From Clostridium yunnanense (GTDB lineage: Bacteria > Bacillota > Clostridia > Clostridiales > Clostridiaceae), in assembly GCF_016595795.1 (NCBI RefSeq), contig NZ_JAENHN010000048.1, positions 124,001 through 188,000 of the forward strand: DNA of 64,000 nt, read 5' to 3'. Under the pieces are notes generated by a model. That model was not told the DNA's origin. It searched no databases and saw only the letters and a list, made by a program, of their open reading frames with translations. How positions within the stretch are numbered: the stretch's first letter is position 1; each line of letters begins with the position of its first letter. Of the stretch, positions 8,522 through 18,029 are shown piece after piece. The translations under genes and the position numbers were made by a program.

Positions 8522-9820
8522 CTACATTATATCATCTATTGCTTGCTTTTCCGGATCATAATTGATAACCTTTTTTACAGATTTCATAAATGCAAAACTT
8601 ATAATAAATAAAAGAGTTGCTGCGAAGCTTCCACAAATAACCTGCTTAGCTCCTAATATTGCTCCGAGTAATCCTCCTATGACCATACCTATTGGAGAAA
8701 GTGCTTGAGTAAAGGTACCAATAAGAGCAAATACTTTTCCTCTCATATCCTGCGGAATAATAAGCTGTGCCGTCGTATTTAACAAAGTATTAAGTACAGC
8801 ATTCAGTGCTCCAGTTATAAATAGCAATATACAAATAGCATATATATTCTCAGTAATAGGAGCAATCATAGCCATAGCCATACTTATAATTCCACTACTC
8901 AGAAAAACGAAAAATTTGTTTTTGGGTGCTATCTTTATTATAGATAAGGTCAACATTCCAGATATCATTCCTAGAGTAAATATTCCCATAGCAAGGCCGT
9001 ACTTTTTCGCATCTAAACCAGGTGTTGAATTAAAATAAGGCATTAAAAGAATGAACCCTACTTGTGCAAAAAAGTTTATAAGACAAGCTAATATGATAAT
9101 ATTTCTTAAACCTTTGAACTTAATTGAGAATTTAAGTCCGTCAATAAAATCTTCCTTAAAATTAGATTTTTCTTTTTTATGAACAACCGTGGGAACCTTT
9201 AAGAATATCTCCATAAAACCAGAGAAAAGATATGAAAATCCATTTAATAAAAACATTATCGGAGCTCCTAGAAGTGAAAATATTGCTCCTCCTGCCATTG
9301 TTCCAACCAAATTGGCACCTGTATTGGACATTTGATAACTAGAATTTGCTTGTAGTAATTTTTCCTTCGGCACTAAGTCTGGTAGCACTGAGCTTATACT
9401 TGGTCCGAAAAATGCTGAACATATTCCAAGTATTATGCCAGCAATCAATAGCATCCACACCGAACCTATTCCCTTATATATAGCAAATCCAACTAATACA
9501 ACTGCTGCACCTCGTATTAAATCTGCTAATATAATTATTAGTTTTCTGTTTGCTCTATCAACCCACACACCTGCAAAAGGAGATATTAGAACTCTTGGAA
9601 TCATTGTAGCAGCCATGATGGTCCCCATAAGAGCTGAGGACCCAGTAACTGCCAAAACCCAAAACCCTAATGCAATTTCATAAATTGCATCTCCGAAACA
9701 AGACACAAGCTGCCCTTGCCAAAGTAAAAAGAAGTTTTTATTCCAAAGTTTTTCTGTGCTTTTAGGAGCACCTTCATCTGTAGTATTGGAATATTGAATT
9801 TCTTTTATTTCTTCACTCAT
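8522..9820 (-). CDS. Major facilitator superfamily permease
   Basis: 432 residues with about twelve membrane helices. The segment GVWVDRANRKLIIILADLIRG contains the MFS signature loop (G-x3-D-R-x-x-R-K). It resembles the macrolide-efflux/enterobactin-exporter-like group of Firmicute MFS proteins. The substrate is unknown. It is a single-gene unit between the ABC exporter and the bactofilin operon. Start MSEEIKEIQYS follows a GGAG ribosome site. Confidence 0.85.
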   Translation of the reverse strand: MSEEIKEIQYSNTTDEGAPKSTEKLWNKNFFLLWQGQLVSCFGDAIYEIALGFWVLAVTGSSALMGTIMAATMIPRVLISPFAGVWVDRANRKLIIILADLIRGAAVVLVGFAIYKGIGSVWMLLIAGIILGICSAFFGPSISSVLPDLVPKEKLLQANSSYQMSNTGANLVGTMAGGAIFSLLGAPIMFLLNGFSYLFSGFMEIFLKVPTVVHKKEKSNFKEDFIDGLKFSIKFKGLRNIIILACLINFFAQVGFILLMPYFNSTPGLDAKKYGLAMGIFTLGMISGMLTLSIIKIAPKNKFFVFLSSGIISMAMAMIAPITENIYAICILLFITGALNAVLNTLLNTTAQLIIPQDMRGKVFALIGTFTQALSPIGMVIGGLLGAILGAKQVICGSFAATLLFIISFAFMKSVKKVINYDPEKQAIDDIM

Positions 9821-9924
9821 AACGCTTTCTCCTATTTAATAACTATTAAAACATTATCACATCCAAGAGATTCTACCTTCGTATAAATAGTCTCTCTTAT
9901 TTTTAACACTGTATATTACCCAAA

Positions 9925-10716
9925 TTATATTTTAATCTGATTTTTTACAATTGCTCCATCTAAAATCGTTATATCTTCACTGTATTCTACTGTATCTATC
10001 TCACATCTTTCACCAATAGTTATATTTTTGCCTCTTACAATACTAGCTTTAGTTGCCTCAAGATATATGTTATCTCCTTCTATGGAATCACATATTAGTC
10101 TACTTTTGCTAAAAGAAGCAAATCTTATAAAACTCATAACAAAGGAATCCTTGGATCTAAGTCTCACTTCGATTTCCTTTCCTCCGATTTCATTAGTTTT
10201 ACATTCTCCACCTGGATTTATTTCAATCTTTTCTGCATTTAGCATCTCACCAATATTAAATGCACCATAGCAGGTAAAATGTTCTGCTTCACAATTACCA
10301 CCTATTCTTACTCCACCAAATATCTTTATATTATCACCTTTTAAATTGCCGCCAACTTTAGAATCTCCTGATATTTTTAACTGTCCTACAGATAAGTCTC
10401 CACCTATTTTTGAATCTCCACTGATCTTCATCTCATCGCTAGTTATATTACCATTAATAGATGAAGATCCTGATACTGAAAATAATGAACTTTTTACATC
10501 TCCTTTTATCGATGCATCTCCACTTATTTTAAACTCCTGACATAGAACATCTCCAACAACATTAGATGAACCTGAACATTTAAAATCAACACAATCTAAA
10601 TCACCATTGATCTCACCTGCACCACTAATCTTTACGGAATTAAACTTTCCTCCGCCAAACTTACCTGATCCTGATATCTTTAAATCTGATCTATCACTAT
10701 AATAACTTCTCTCCAT
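9925..10716 (-). CDS. Bactofilin-like polymer-forming protein (YhbF/BacF-like)
   Basis: 263 residues of short beta repeats (pattern ISGDSKIGGDL repeated about every 16 residues), forming the right-handed beta-helix of the polymer-forming cytoskeletal family. It is clearly paralogous to the gene immediately upstream. In Bacillus subtilis the yhbD-yhbE-yhbF cluster has the same order and its bactofilins affect motility; the role here is by analogy. No membrane segment. A C-terminal globular part (about residues 175-263) flanks the repeat. Confidence 0.8.
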   Translation of the reverse strand: MERSYYSDRSDLKISGSGKFGGGKFNSVKISGAGEINGDLDCVDFKCSGSSNVVGDVLCQEFKISGDASIKGDVKSSLFSVSGSSSINGNITSDEMKISGDSKIGGDLSVGQLKISGDSKVGGNLKGDNIKIFGGVRIGGNCEAEHFTCYGAFNIGEMLNAEKIEINPGGECKTNEIGGKEIEVRLRSKDSFVMSFIRFASFSKSRLICDSIEGDNIYLEATKASIVRGKNITIGERCEIDTVEYSEDITILDGAIVKNQIKI

Positions 10717-10733
10717 TATTAAACTCCCCTTTT

Positions 10734-11480
10734 CTATAATTGAACTTGCTCTATAACTTTGCTGCTTGGATCAATAGATATAGTATTATGATATTCAACT
10801 CTTTGAATAGTACATTTTTTTCCTATAACTACGTCAGTTCCTCTTACAATTCTAGCTGTAGTTGACTCTAAATATATATCGTCTCCTTCAATAACATTAC
10901 AGTCAAGTTCATCAAGAGAGTAATTAAATATAGCCTTTGTTATTTTAGATAGAATTCCTACACTCCAGTTTCCAAGTCTCACCTTTATACTTCTTCCACC
11001 CATTTCAGAAACTTCACACTTACCACTAATTTCAACTAGTATATTTTCACTATTAAGAAGACCACCAATCTTGAACGCTCCAGAACATTTGAAATCTTCT
11101 GCTTCACAATCTCCAACTATACTTGTAGCTCCTTGTATATCAATAGTTTCACCAGTAAGATTTCCACATACTTTTAAGCTTCCTTGTATATTGCTTCTCT
11201 TACTATTTAAATTCCCACCTATCTTGCCTGCTCCACTTATGCTGCAAGCTTCAGCCTCTACATTTCCTGTACATTTAGTAGCGCCACTAACGTTATAGGT
11301 TACAGTCTTTACATTGCCTTCAAATTTTGCTGCACCAGCTGCCTCAAATTCAACACAATCTATATCTCCGTTAATCTTTGATGCTCCACTAACCTGTACT
11401 TTATTAAATTTACCACCACCAGAGCTACCAGCTCCGGAAATTTCTAGGTCCCCTCTATCCTCATAATATCTATCATTCAT
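10734..11480 (-). CDS. Bactofilin-like polymer-forming protein (YhbE/BacE-like)
   Basis: 248 residues with the same architecture as its neighbour: start MNDRYYEDRGDLEISGAG, then beta repeats such as VSGASKINGDIDC and ISGAGKIGGNL. The two genes are 17 bp apart and probably arose by tandem duplication. The products are expected to polymerise in the cytoplasm without nucleotide. It sits between the MerR-like regulator and the second bactofilin. Confidence 0.8.
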   Translation of the reverse strand: MNDRYYEDRGDLEISGAGSSGGGKFNKVQVSGASKINGDIDCVEFEAAGAAKFEGNVKTVTYNVSGATKCTGNVEAEACSISGAGKIGGNLNSKRSNIQGSLKVCGNLTGETIDIQGATSIVGDCEAEDFKCSGAFKIGGLLNSENILVEISGKCEVSEMGGRSIKVRLGNWSVGILSKITKAIFNYSLDELDCNVIEGDDIYLESTTARIVRGTDVVIGKKCTIQRVEYHNTISIDPSSKVIEQVQL

Positions 11481-11495
11481 AATACCCTTAACCTC

Positions 11496-12113
11496 CTATA
11501 CTAAATTAGTAATTACTTTTTCTGAAAAACTGCTTAAGTTAACTCTTTCTAAGACCTTACCATCACCCAATATAATATTTGCTGAATCTGCCAATATTCC
11601 TATTCCTACTCCCATTTTTCTAACGAATACAAGTTCATAATCCTTTTCTTTTATATTACTATAATTCTCTATTAATCCTTTTATTGTAAAATTAATTTCA
11701 TCTAAATTCAAATTACCTTGTTCTAACAAGTATTTATATAATGCCAAGAAAACTATGTCATCTCCACTTAACTCATCTTTTAAAACGAAGCTATTTTTGT
11801 ACATATCTAGAACATGCTGTGTAACAATGTTTCCTTTTAATATATCTTCTATATAAAATTTAGAGGATATAGAGCTTCCTTGAAATCTTTCTGCTAGGTC
11901 ATCTAAGGAAACATCATCTTTCATCTCAACTATTCTATTTATTCTATCTAATATTTTATCCTTAGGAAAGTAGGTTTCTTGCCCTGTAAAAGAGGACTTC
12001 TTTATAAACCACTCCTCAGGTATTAAGTTCTTTCTTTTCCATCTATATAGCTGACCATAAGATATGCCAGTAAGTTCTAATAATTCTTTTTTTGATATCA
12101 AATTTTCTTCCAT
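11496..12113 (-). CDS. YhbD-like MerR-type regulator (DUF4004)
   Basis: 205 residues from MEENLISKKELLELTGISYG. The preceding ATG lies only 1 nt after GGAGG, so this second ATG, 7 nt downstream, is the better start. The N-terminal helix-turn-helix (LLELTGISYGQLYRWKRKNLIP) is MerR-like; the rest matches the YhbD partner of bactofilin genes. It is the first gene of the yhbDEF-like operon and probably autoregulates through the dyad at 12138-12153. Confidence 0.75.
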   Translation of the reverse strand: MEENLISKKELLELTGISYGQLYRWKRKNLIPEEWFIKKSSFTGQETYFPKDKILDRINRIVEMKDDVSLDDLAERFQGSSISSKFYIEDILKGNIVTQHVLDMYKNSFVLKDELSGDDIVFLALYKYLLEQGNLNLDEINFTIKGLIENYSNIKEKDYELVFVRKMGVGIGILADSANIILGDGKVLERVNLSSFSEKVITNLV

Positions 12114-12133
12114 TTTCATTCCTCCTTGAATTT

Positions 12134-12162
12134 AGTATAACAAAACATTGTTACGTTAGCAA
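12134..12162 (-). promoter_or_regulatory. Promoter and dyad of the yhbD-like operon
   Basis: Minus strand: -35 TTGCTA, 17-bp spacer, -10 TATACT. A dyad TAACAA-N4-TTGTTA (12138-12153) lies in the spacer and overlaps the -10, the usual place for a MerR-family site. Confidence 0.5.
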
Positions 12163-12182
12163 TACTTATTTCAAAAAAATAT

Positions 12183-12218
12183 TAAGAGCCCCCATCTTTA
12201 TTTTGATGGGGGCTCTTA
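12183..12218 (-). terminator. Terminator of yerC
   Basis: Perfect 14-bp stem TAAGAGCCCCCATC / GATGGGGGCTCTTA, followed on the minus strand by ATATTTTTTT. Confidence 0.88.
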
Positions 12219-12329
12219 GCAAACCTACAGAACTACATTACTCGTATGAATCTTTCATAAATATAATACAAATTACCAAAGGCTGAAAATGAATGTAGTT
12301 ATATGTAACGTAAGTAAAACATTGTTTTA

Positions 12330-12635
12330 TTATTTATCTTCTTTGTTTATTCTATCAAGTACCATATTATATCCGTCACTACCATAATTCAAACATCTAT
12401 TAACTCTACTTATCGTAGCAGTACTAGCTCCAGTATCACCGGCTATTTCAGTATATGTCTTCTTTTCCTTAAGCATAGCTGCCACTTGTAGTCTCTGTAC
12501 TAAAGCTTTTATTTCATTTATTGTAGCTACATCTTCAAAAAATCTATAGCATTCTTCTATATTCTCTAAACTTAATATAGCTTTAAAAAAGTAGTCCATA
12601 TCCTCACTTTTTAGTTTTGATTCATAATTGCTCAT
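12330..12635 (-). CDS. yerC: YerC/YecD family TrpR-like protein
   Basis: 101 residues. It contains the Trp-repressor-superfamily helix-turn-helix (YTEIAGDTGASTATISRVNRCL) and the region ATINEIKALVQRLQVAAMLKEKKT typical of the YerC/YecD family. The family is widespread in Firmicutes and lacks an established ligand, though a DNA-binding role is likely. Monocistronic: its own terminator is downstream and a divergent ABC operon upstream. Confidence 0.88.
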   Translation of the reverse strand: MSNYESKLKSEDMDYFFKAILSLENIEECYRFFEDVATINEIKALVQRLQVAAMLKEKKTYTEIAGDTGASTATISRVNRCLNYGSDGYNMVLDRINKEDK

Positions 12636-12723
12636 GTAATCACCTCACATCAGTATTTTAACACCTTATACTGAACTTTACCATATGTTTTAGCAATTGG
12701 TTATAATTTTATTCATTTATCAC

Positions 12724-12752
12724 TTTACAACTTTATTATATTAAAGTATAAT
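12724..12752 (+). promoter_or_regulatory. Sigma-A promoter of the amino-acid ABC genes
   Basis: TTTACA, a 17-bp spacer, then TATAAT, 32 bp before the lipoprotein start codon. Confidence 0.7.
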
Positions 12753-12784
12753 ATGATTATCAGTTACTCAGGAGGATGTTAATT

Positions 12785-13582
12785 ATGAATAAAATTGTTA
12801 AGAGATTATTATCAGTTGTAGCTATTACAACTATTTCATTATCATTAATAAGTTGCGGACAAACTAAGAAAGACTCCACTTCTAATGCTGTTTCTAATAC
12901 TATAGTAGTTGGACTAGATGATTCTTTTCCACCAATGGGATTTAAAAACAGCAAGGGAGATCTTCAAGGTTTTGATATAGATATGGCAAAAGAAATAGCA
13001 AAACGTACAAATAAAGAAATAAAGTTTATGCCTTATAATTGGGACGGTATAATACCAGGCTTAAAGCAAAAGAAATTTGATGTAATAATTTCTGCAATGA
13101 GCGTAACACCAGAAAGAGAAAAAGAGATTTCATTTTCAACTCCATATTTAAATGAAAGACAAGTTGTTGTAGTAAAGAAGGATAACACTTCTATAACTTC
13201 ACCAGATGATCTTAAGGGTAAAATAATCGGAGTTCAAAAAGGTAGTACAAGTGAAGATGCTATAAAAGATACAAAGTCTACTTTTAAAGATACAAAACTA
13301 TATGATGAAAACATTGCTGCGCTTCAAGACTTACAAATCGGTCGTATAAATGCAGTTGTAGTAGATGAATTAGTTGCAAGATACTATATAAAAGAAAAAG
13401 CTGACACTTACAAAGTTTTAGATAAATCAATTGCTACAGAACCTATAGCTATAGGGCTTAGACAAGAAGATAAAGATCTTAAGACTACTTTTGATAAAGT
13501 AATAAAGGAAATGCAAGAAGACGGAACTCTTGCAAAGATATCAAAAACTTGGTTTGGTGAAGACATTACATCTTCAAAATAA
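12785..13582 (+). CDS. Amino-acid ABC transporter substrate-binding lipoprotein
   Basis: 265 residues. The chosen ATG (MNKIVKRLL) is 9 nt after AGGAGG; the earlier in-frame ATG overlaps the ribosome site itself. A lipoprotein signal ends in LISC, giving a lipidated Cys outside the membrane. The body is a type 3 periplasmic-binding fold (DDSFPPMGFKNSKGDLQGFDIDMAKEIA) of the polar amino-acid family. It is followed 30 bp later by its permease. No ATPase gene follows, so an ATP-binding subunit must come from elsewhere. Confidence 0.92.
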   Translation: MNKIVKRLLSVVAITTISLSLISCGQTKKDSTSNAVSNTIVVGLDDSFPPMGFKNSKGDLQGFDIDMAKEIAKRTNKEIKFMPYNWDGIIPGLKQKKFDVIISAMSVTPEREKEISFSTPYLNERQVVVVKKDNTSITSPDDLKGKIIGVQKGSTSEDAIKDTKSTFKDTKLYDENIAALQDLQIGRINAVVVDELVARYYIKEKADTYKVLDKSIATEPIAIGLRQEDKDLKTTFDKVIKEMQEDGTLAKISKTWFGEDITSSK

Positions 13583-13612
13583 TTTTTATTATTTACAGAA
13601 AGGTTGTTTTTT

Positions 13613-14266
13613 ATGAAAGTCGAAATCATTTCAACATATCTTCCAATATTATTGGAAGGTTGTTTAAGAACAATAGAACTTACCGTTATATCAATTTTAT
13701 GTGGATTATTATTAGCTTTTATAGTTGTTTTAATGAAGCTTTCAAAAAATAAAGTACTAAAATCAATAGGAACATTCTATACTTGGTTCTTTAGAGGAAT
13801 TCCCTTAATGATTCTACTTTTCATAATCTACTTCGGACTTCCGGAGGTAAATATAACACTTACTTCATTTGAAGCTGCTATATTAGGACTAAGTATAAAT
13901 ATATCTGCATATGTAGCAGAAGCTATAAGAGGCGCTATGTTATCAGTAAATAAAAATCAATGGGAAGCTGCCCAAACTGAAGGACTTAACTTTATACAAA
14001 CTGTATTTTATATAATACTTCCACAGAGTTTAGGTCGTATGCTTCCAGCTATTGCAAATGAATTTATAGCACTGCTTAAAGATACAGCTTTAGTGTCAAC
14101 TATAGCTATGACAGATTTGATGAACAATGCTCAACATATGGCAAATGTATCTTTTAGACCTTTGGAGATATTTTTCATGGCATCAATAATGTATCTTATA
14201 ATGACAACCTTCTTTACTACAGGTTTTAAGTTTGTTGAGAAAAAATTTGCCCTAGCTGATTTATAA
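13613..14266 (+). CDS. Amino-acid ABC transporter permease
   Basis: 217 residues from MKVEIISTYLP, with GAAAGG about 9 nt upstream; an in-frame TTG three codons earlier sits too close to that site. Five membrane helices are visible. The EAA loop (QWEAAQTEGLNFIQTVFYIILPQ) that docks the ATPase is well conserved, and LRTIELTVIS is typical of HisM/GlnP-type permeases. It works with the preceding lipoprotein. The unit ends in a strong terminator with no ATPase gene. Confidence 0.92.
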   Translation: MKVEIISTYLPILLEGCLRTIELTVISILCGLLLAFIVVLMKLSKNKVLKSIGTFYTWFFRGIPLMILLFIIYFGLPEVNITLTSFEAAILGLSINISAYVAEAIRGAMLSVNKNQWEAAQTEGLNFIQTVFYIILPQSLGRMLPAIANEFIALLKDTALVSTIAMTDLMNNAQHMANVSFRPLEIFFMASIMYLIMTTFFTTGFKFVEKKFALADL

Positions 14267-14270
14267 TATA

Positions 14271-14304
14271 AAAAGATCACTGAAGTACCTTCAGTGATCT
14301 TTTT
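14271..14304. terminator. Bidirectional terminator
   Basis: AAAAGATCACTGAAG / CTTCAGTGATCTTTT around a 4-nt loop. It serves the permease (plus) and the 39-residue gene (minus). On the minus strand it is preceded by ATGCGC, as in the structured elements near 1.0 and 1.7 kb. Confidence 0.88.
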
Positions 14305-14373
14305 GCGCATAATCATCAGCAAATCAAATGCCTAATTTTAAAAATACAGAATAAATCCTGCATTTTATATGTT

Positions 14374-14493
14374 TTATTTATTATTGTTATTCATTTCTTC
14401 ATGTTTAAATTGCTCGCTTTTTACAGTAACATAAACTCCAACTATTGCAAATGCAGCAAGGAAAACAACAACTACTGTAGTCATAAGATCCAT
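14374..14493 (-). CDS. 39-residue membrane protein
   Basis: A small ORF beginning MDLMTTVVVVFLAAFAIV, with one membrane helix (about residues 4-24) and a hydrophilic tail ending in NNNNK. A near-perfect ribosome site TAAGGAGGTGA lies 5 nt before the ATG, and a shared terminator follows. I do not recognise the family. The strong translation signal argues that it is real. Confidence 0.7.
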   Translation of the reverse strand: MDLMTTVVVVFLAAFAIVGVYVTVKSEQFKHEEMNNNNK

Positions 14494-14561
14494 TCCGCTC
14501 ACCTCCTTAATTTTACAAAATGAGCTAAAACTTTAAATCTACACACATTCTCATTATTTAT

Positions 14562-14658
14562 GGATGTACCACTTCGTAATAAGATTTATATTTTCAAATT
14601 CTCCTCTCAGAATCCAGAGGAGTTTTGAAAATGCATTTCGGTTCGAACTGGTACATCT
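14562..14658. repeat. 97-bp palindromic repeat, family 1 copy A
   Basis: Terminal inverted repeats GATGTACCACTTCG / CGAACTGGTACATC (one mismatch) enclose an inner hairpin CTCCTCT / AGAGGAG. This is the divergent copy; the inner arms differ from copies B to D. It lies between the 39-residue gene and the AIM24 gene. Confidence 0.85.
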
Positions 14659-14769
14659 ATATCAAGAAAACATTAATAGTTTTATTTTATCACAAAACTT
14701 GAAATCATTACATCTTGTTATTAAAGTTAAAGCTTAAATTATATTCCATATCCCTTTTAATTAAATCTT

Positions 14770-15603
14770 CTATTGCTCATTATCACGATCACCCGAAGGA
14801 TTTGTCATAGTATTTAATCCAGTGGATTCTAACTTATCATATACAACCTTAGTGGGTACTAACCATACCTCACCAGTTCCTTTATAGACATTAAGAAAGC
14901 CTTCTCCACTTGTTGTTGAACCAATAACCGACTTGGAGGACTTTTCCACTGAAAACTCTATTCCCCCTGTTCTTAATATAGCAAAATTGCCATCAACCTT
15001 CAATGTATCATTTGAAAGCCTGCATTTAAATATTTCATTTTCAGGAACCGGTATTTCAACAACCACAATTCCACTACCACTTATCTTTGTTTGAAATAAT
15101 CCCTCATTACCTAATAACATTGAAGATATAGACTTCTGCATGGCTGAACCTATTTCTACGGTATCTTCACAAGCATAAAATACTCCATCATCAACAATTA
15201 CCTCTTCATTTTCCAATTCTAATAAAGCGTAATGTCCAAATGAAGGTTCTAAAAATATTTCTCCTGTTCCTTCGTATCTAGGCTTAAATAAAGTTTCTCC
15301 AGTAAGCTTGCTATTAATAAGCTTTTTGCCAAAGCCTAGAACACCACCTACTTTATTTTGAAGGTCTATATCCCCCTTAAGATAACTTAGCGCGCCAGAT
15401 TCTAGTTTTACAGCACTATCTTCAAGTATTATTCGAATTTGCTTAAGCTTTATTCCAGCATCCTTCATAAACTTAAACTTTATAGCTGAATCTACATTGT
15501 TGCCTCCAGTTAATTCATCAAACTCTAGTATTTGAAAAACTGAATCTCCAGCCATTTCAGCTAATTTTGTAAGCTTATTTGTTATGTTTAATGAAGTCCT
15601 CAT
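14770..15603 (-). CDS. AIM24 family protein
   Basis: 277 residues. The repeated beta-strand pattern with GTGEIFLEPSFGHYALLEL and GEGFLNVYKGTGEVWLVPT matches the AIM24/TIGR00266-related family, which has a double-psi beta-barrel-like fold. The bacterial role is unknown; the mitochondrial relative affects membrane organisation. There is no signal peptide or membrane helix. It is an isolated gene between ptb-buk and the amino-acid transporter genes. Confidence 0.75.
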   Translation of the reverse strand: MRTSLNITNKLTKLAEMAGDSVFQILEFDELTGGNNVDSAIKFKFMKDAGIKLKQIRIILEDSAVKLESGALSYLKGDIDLQNKVGGVLGFGKKLINSKLTGETLFKPRYEGTGEIFLEPSFGHYALLELENEEVIVDDGVFYACEDTVEIGSAMQKSISSMLLGNEGLFQTKISGSGIVVVEIPVPENEIFKCRLSNDTLKVDGNFAILRTGGIEFSVEKSSKSVIGSTTSGEGFLNVYKGTGEVWLVPTKVVYDKLESTGLNTMTNPSGDRDNEQ

Positions 15604-15803
15604 TTTTCCCCTCCTTTGTCTATAATCTACTTCCTTTATTACATATATCCTGCATTGATCAGATAATCATCAAATAGCAATTTTATATACAGTATCTATG
15701 AATGTACCACTTCATATTGAAATGTACCAAATAACTAATTTATCCAATTACAAATATAATACCATAAATTTCAAAAGATATGTATATAAAAAGTAGCTGG
15801 ATA

Positions 15804-15849
15804 GCAAAAAACACTATAAAGTTCTAAGTAATCTAGAACCTTATAGTGC
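15804..15849 (-). terminator. Terminator of ptb-buk
   Basis: Long stem CACTATAA-GTTCTA / TAGAAC-TTATAGTG with small bulges, followed on the minus strand by TTTTTTG. Confidence 0.85.
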
Positions 15850-15874
15850 TTATAAAAATCTCTATTTAAAAATA

Positions 15875-16945
15875 TTATTTATATTCCTTTGAAGCTTCTT
15901 CACCACTTAATACTCTTATTGTTCCTTGAGCAAGTGCTAGAAGTTCATCTTCTCCTGGATAAACCACAACTGGAGCTATCCAACCTACATTGCTTGTTAT
16001 TGTATCTGTAACAACTTTACCGTATGCAATTCCGCCAGTAAGTATTATAGCATCTACCTTACCCTTAAGTACAACAGCATATTCACCAACAGCTTTTGAA
16101 ACTTGATACATAAATGCATCATATATTAGTTTTGCTTCCTTGTCACCTTCTGCAGCAGCATTTTCTACGTCTCTTGCATCATTTGTATTTAAGTAAGCAA
16201 CAAATCCGCCCTTACCAACTATCTTCTTATATATTTCATCTTGTGAGTACTTACCACTGAAGCATAATCTTATTAAGTCACCAGATGGCACTCCTCCAGA
16301 TCTCTCAGGAGAGAATGGGCCGTCTCCATCAAGAGCGTTGTTTACATCAACAACTTTTCCATTCTTGTGAGCTCCTACTGAAACTCCTCCACCCATATGA
16401 ACAACTATTAAGTTAACATCTTCATATGATTTTCCATTTTCCTTAGCGTATCTTTTAGCTACTGCCTTTTGATTTAGTGCGTGGAATTTACTCTTTCTAG
16501 GTAGTTCTGGAACTCCTGAAAGTCTAGCAACTTCTTCTAATTCATCAACAACAACTGGATCTACTATGAAAGCTTTCTTTCCTATTTCTTTAGCTATTTC
16601 ATTAGCTATTATTCCGCCAAGATTAGAGGCATGTTGACCTTGAACACCATTCTTTAAATCCTCAATCATAGCTTCATTTACTTCATAAGTTCCTCCAGCC
16701 ATAGGTTTTAGCATTCCGCCTCTTCCTACTACAGCATCTAGGGTACTTATATCAAAATTCTTTTCCTTCAATACATTTACAATTACATTCTTTCTAAATT
16801 GAAATTGATCATATATTGTAGCATATGAATCTATTTCTTCCGCAGAATGTCTAAGTGTTTCTACAATTAATTCTTTTTCATCCTCGTAAACACCTATTTT
16901 AGTTGAAGTTGAACCTGGGTTAATTATTAACATTTTATAAGCCAT
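15875..16945 (-). CDS. buk: Butyrate kinase
   Basis: 356 residues. It transfers phosphate from butyryl phosphate to ADP, the last, ATP-yielding step of butyrate fermentation. ASKHA-fold signatures are present: [14 protein letters not shown] (phosphate 1), [37 protein letters not shown], and [12 protein letters not shown] (adenosine). It follows ptb by 74 bp in the same operon. Start MAYKMLIIN is behind a GGAGGAAAAAA ribosome site. Confidence 0.97.
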   Translation of the reverse strand: MAYKMLIINPGSTSTKIGVYEDEKELIVETLRHSAEEIDSYATIYDQFQFRKNVIVNVLKEKNFDISTLDAVVGRGGMLKPMAGGTYEVNEAMIEDLKNGVQGQHASNLGGIIANEIAKEIGKKAFIVDPVVVDELEEVARLSGVPELPRKSKFHALNQKAVAKRYAKENGKSYEDVNLIVVHMGGGVSVGAHKNGKVVDVNNALDGDGPFSPERSGGVPSGDLIRLCFSGKYSQDEIYKKIVGKGGFVAYLNTNDARDVENAAAEGDKEAKLIYDAFMYQVSKAVGEYAVVLKGKVDAIILTGGIAYGKVVTDTITSNVGWIAPVVVYPGEDELLALAQGTIRVLSGEEASKEYK

Positions 16946-17019
16946 TATTTTTTTCCTCCTTGAAGAATATCATATGGAAATAAGTATAATTAAACTATAG
17001 ATAATATTTTTTATAAATA

Positions 17020-17925
17020 TTATTTAGTGTTAGCTACTAATGCTGCTAAAGCAATTGAGTTTACCTTTGTTTCGAAACTATCTGCTCTTGAAGTTAGTAT
17101 AACTGGAGCTGCAGTACCAACTAGTATTCCACCATTTCTAGATTTTGATGTCATAGTTAAACATTTGTACATAACATTTGCAGTTTCTATGTTTGGTAGT
17201 AAGAATATATCTGCTTTTCCTGCAACAGGACCAGTAACATTTTTGTGATGCGCTGCTTCTTCTGATAATGCATTATCAAAAGCAAGAGGTCCATCTACTA
17301 TACAACCCTTTATTTGTCCTCTGTCATTCATTTTTGCAAGTAGTGCTGCATCTACTGTAGCAGGCATATCAGGATTAACTACTTCTACAGCACAAATCGG
17401 CGCAACCTTTGGCAATTCTAATCCACAAGCATGAGCAACTTTAACCGAATTATTTAATATATCTATCTTAGCCTTTAGGTCTGGATATGTATTAAAAGCA
17501 GCGTCAGTTAAATATATTAATCTGTCTATTCCTTCAATCTCAAATACAGCTACGTGAGACATAAGCTTACCAGTTCTTAATCCAACCTCTTTATTAAGTA
17601 CACTTCTTAAGAAAGTAGCTGTATCAACTAAGCCTTTCATAACCATATCAGCTTTTCCCTTTGCTACTAATTCAACCGCATAAAGAGTTGCCTTCTTAGG
17701 ATCTGGTTCATTAATAAGATCGTATTCCTTTAAATCCATCCCTATTTTATCTGCAAGTTCTCTTATTTTAGCTTGATCTCCGACTAGGATTGCATCAGCT
17801 ATTCCTCTTTCTTTTGCTGCCTTAATTGCTTCAAGAACAGGTTCATCTTGTGCTACTGCTACAGATACCTTTTTCTTTGTTACTTCTTTTAGCTTTGATA
17901 GTAATTCATCAAAATTTTTACTCAT
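17020..17925 (-). CDS. ptb: Phosphate butyryltransferase
   Basis: 301 residues, full length. It converts butyryl-CoA and phosphate to butyryl phosphate, feeding Buk. Family signatures include MVMKGLVDTATFLRSVLNKEVGLRTG and the C-terminal GGILVGTAAPVILTSRADS of the PTA/PTB fold. It is the first gene of the ptb-buk operon. A Rex-type site about 105 bp upstream suggests control by the NADH/NAD ratio, as reported for fermentation genes in clostridia. Confidence 0.97.
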   Translation of the reverse strand: MSKNFDELLSKLKEVTKKKVSVAVAQDEPVLEAIKAAKERGIADAILVGDQAKIRELADKIGMDLKEYDLINEPDPKKATLYAVELVAKGKADMVMKGLVDTATFLRSVLNKEVGLRTGKLMSHVAVFEIEGIDRLIYLTDAAFNTYPDLKAKIDILNNSVKVAHACGLELPKVAPICAVEVVNPDMPATVDAALLAKMNDRGQIKGCIVDGPLAFDNALSEEAAHHKNVTGPVAGKADIFLLPNIETANVMYKCLTMTSKSRNGGILVGTAAPVILTSRADSFETKVNSIALAALVANTK

Positions 17926-18029
17926 TTATTCCTGCACCTCTTCTTATTTTTAGTTTGGCATAAAAGCCATTCTACTTCATAAGCTTATGTAATTTAACTC
18001 TATCACATAAGTTAAAAAAGCTATATTTT

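Noticed and set aside
9865-9898. GAGA/TCTC hairpin between the bactofilin and MFS genes considered as a terminator
   Set aside because: The stem is short and interrupted, and no T-run follows on the minus strand.
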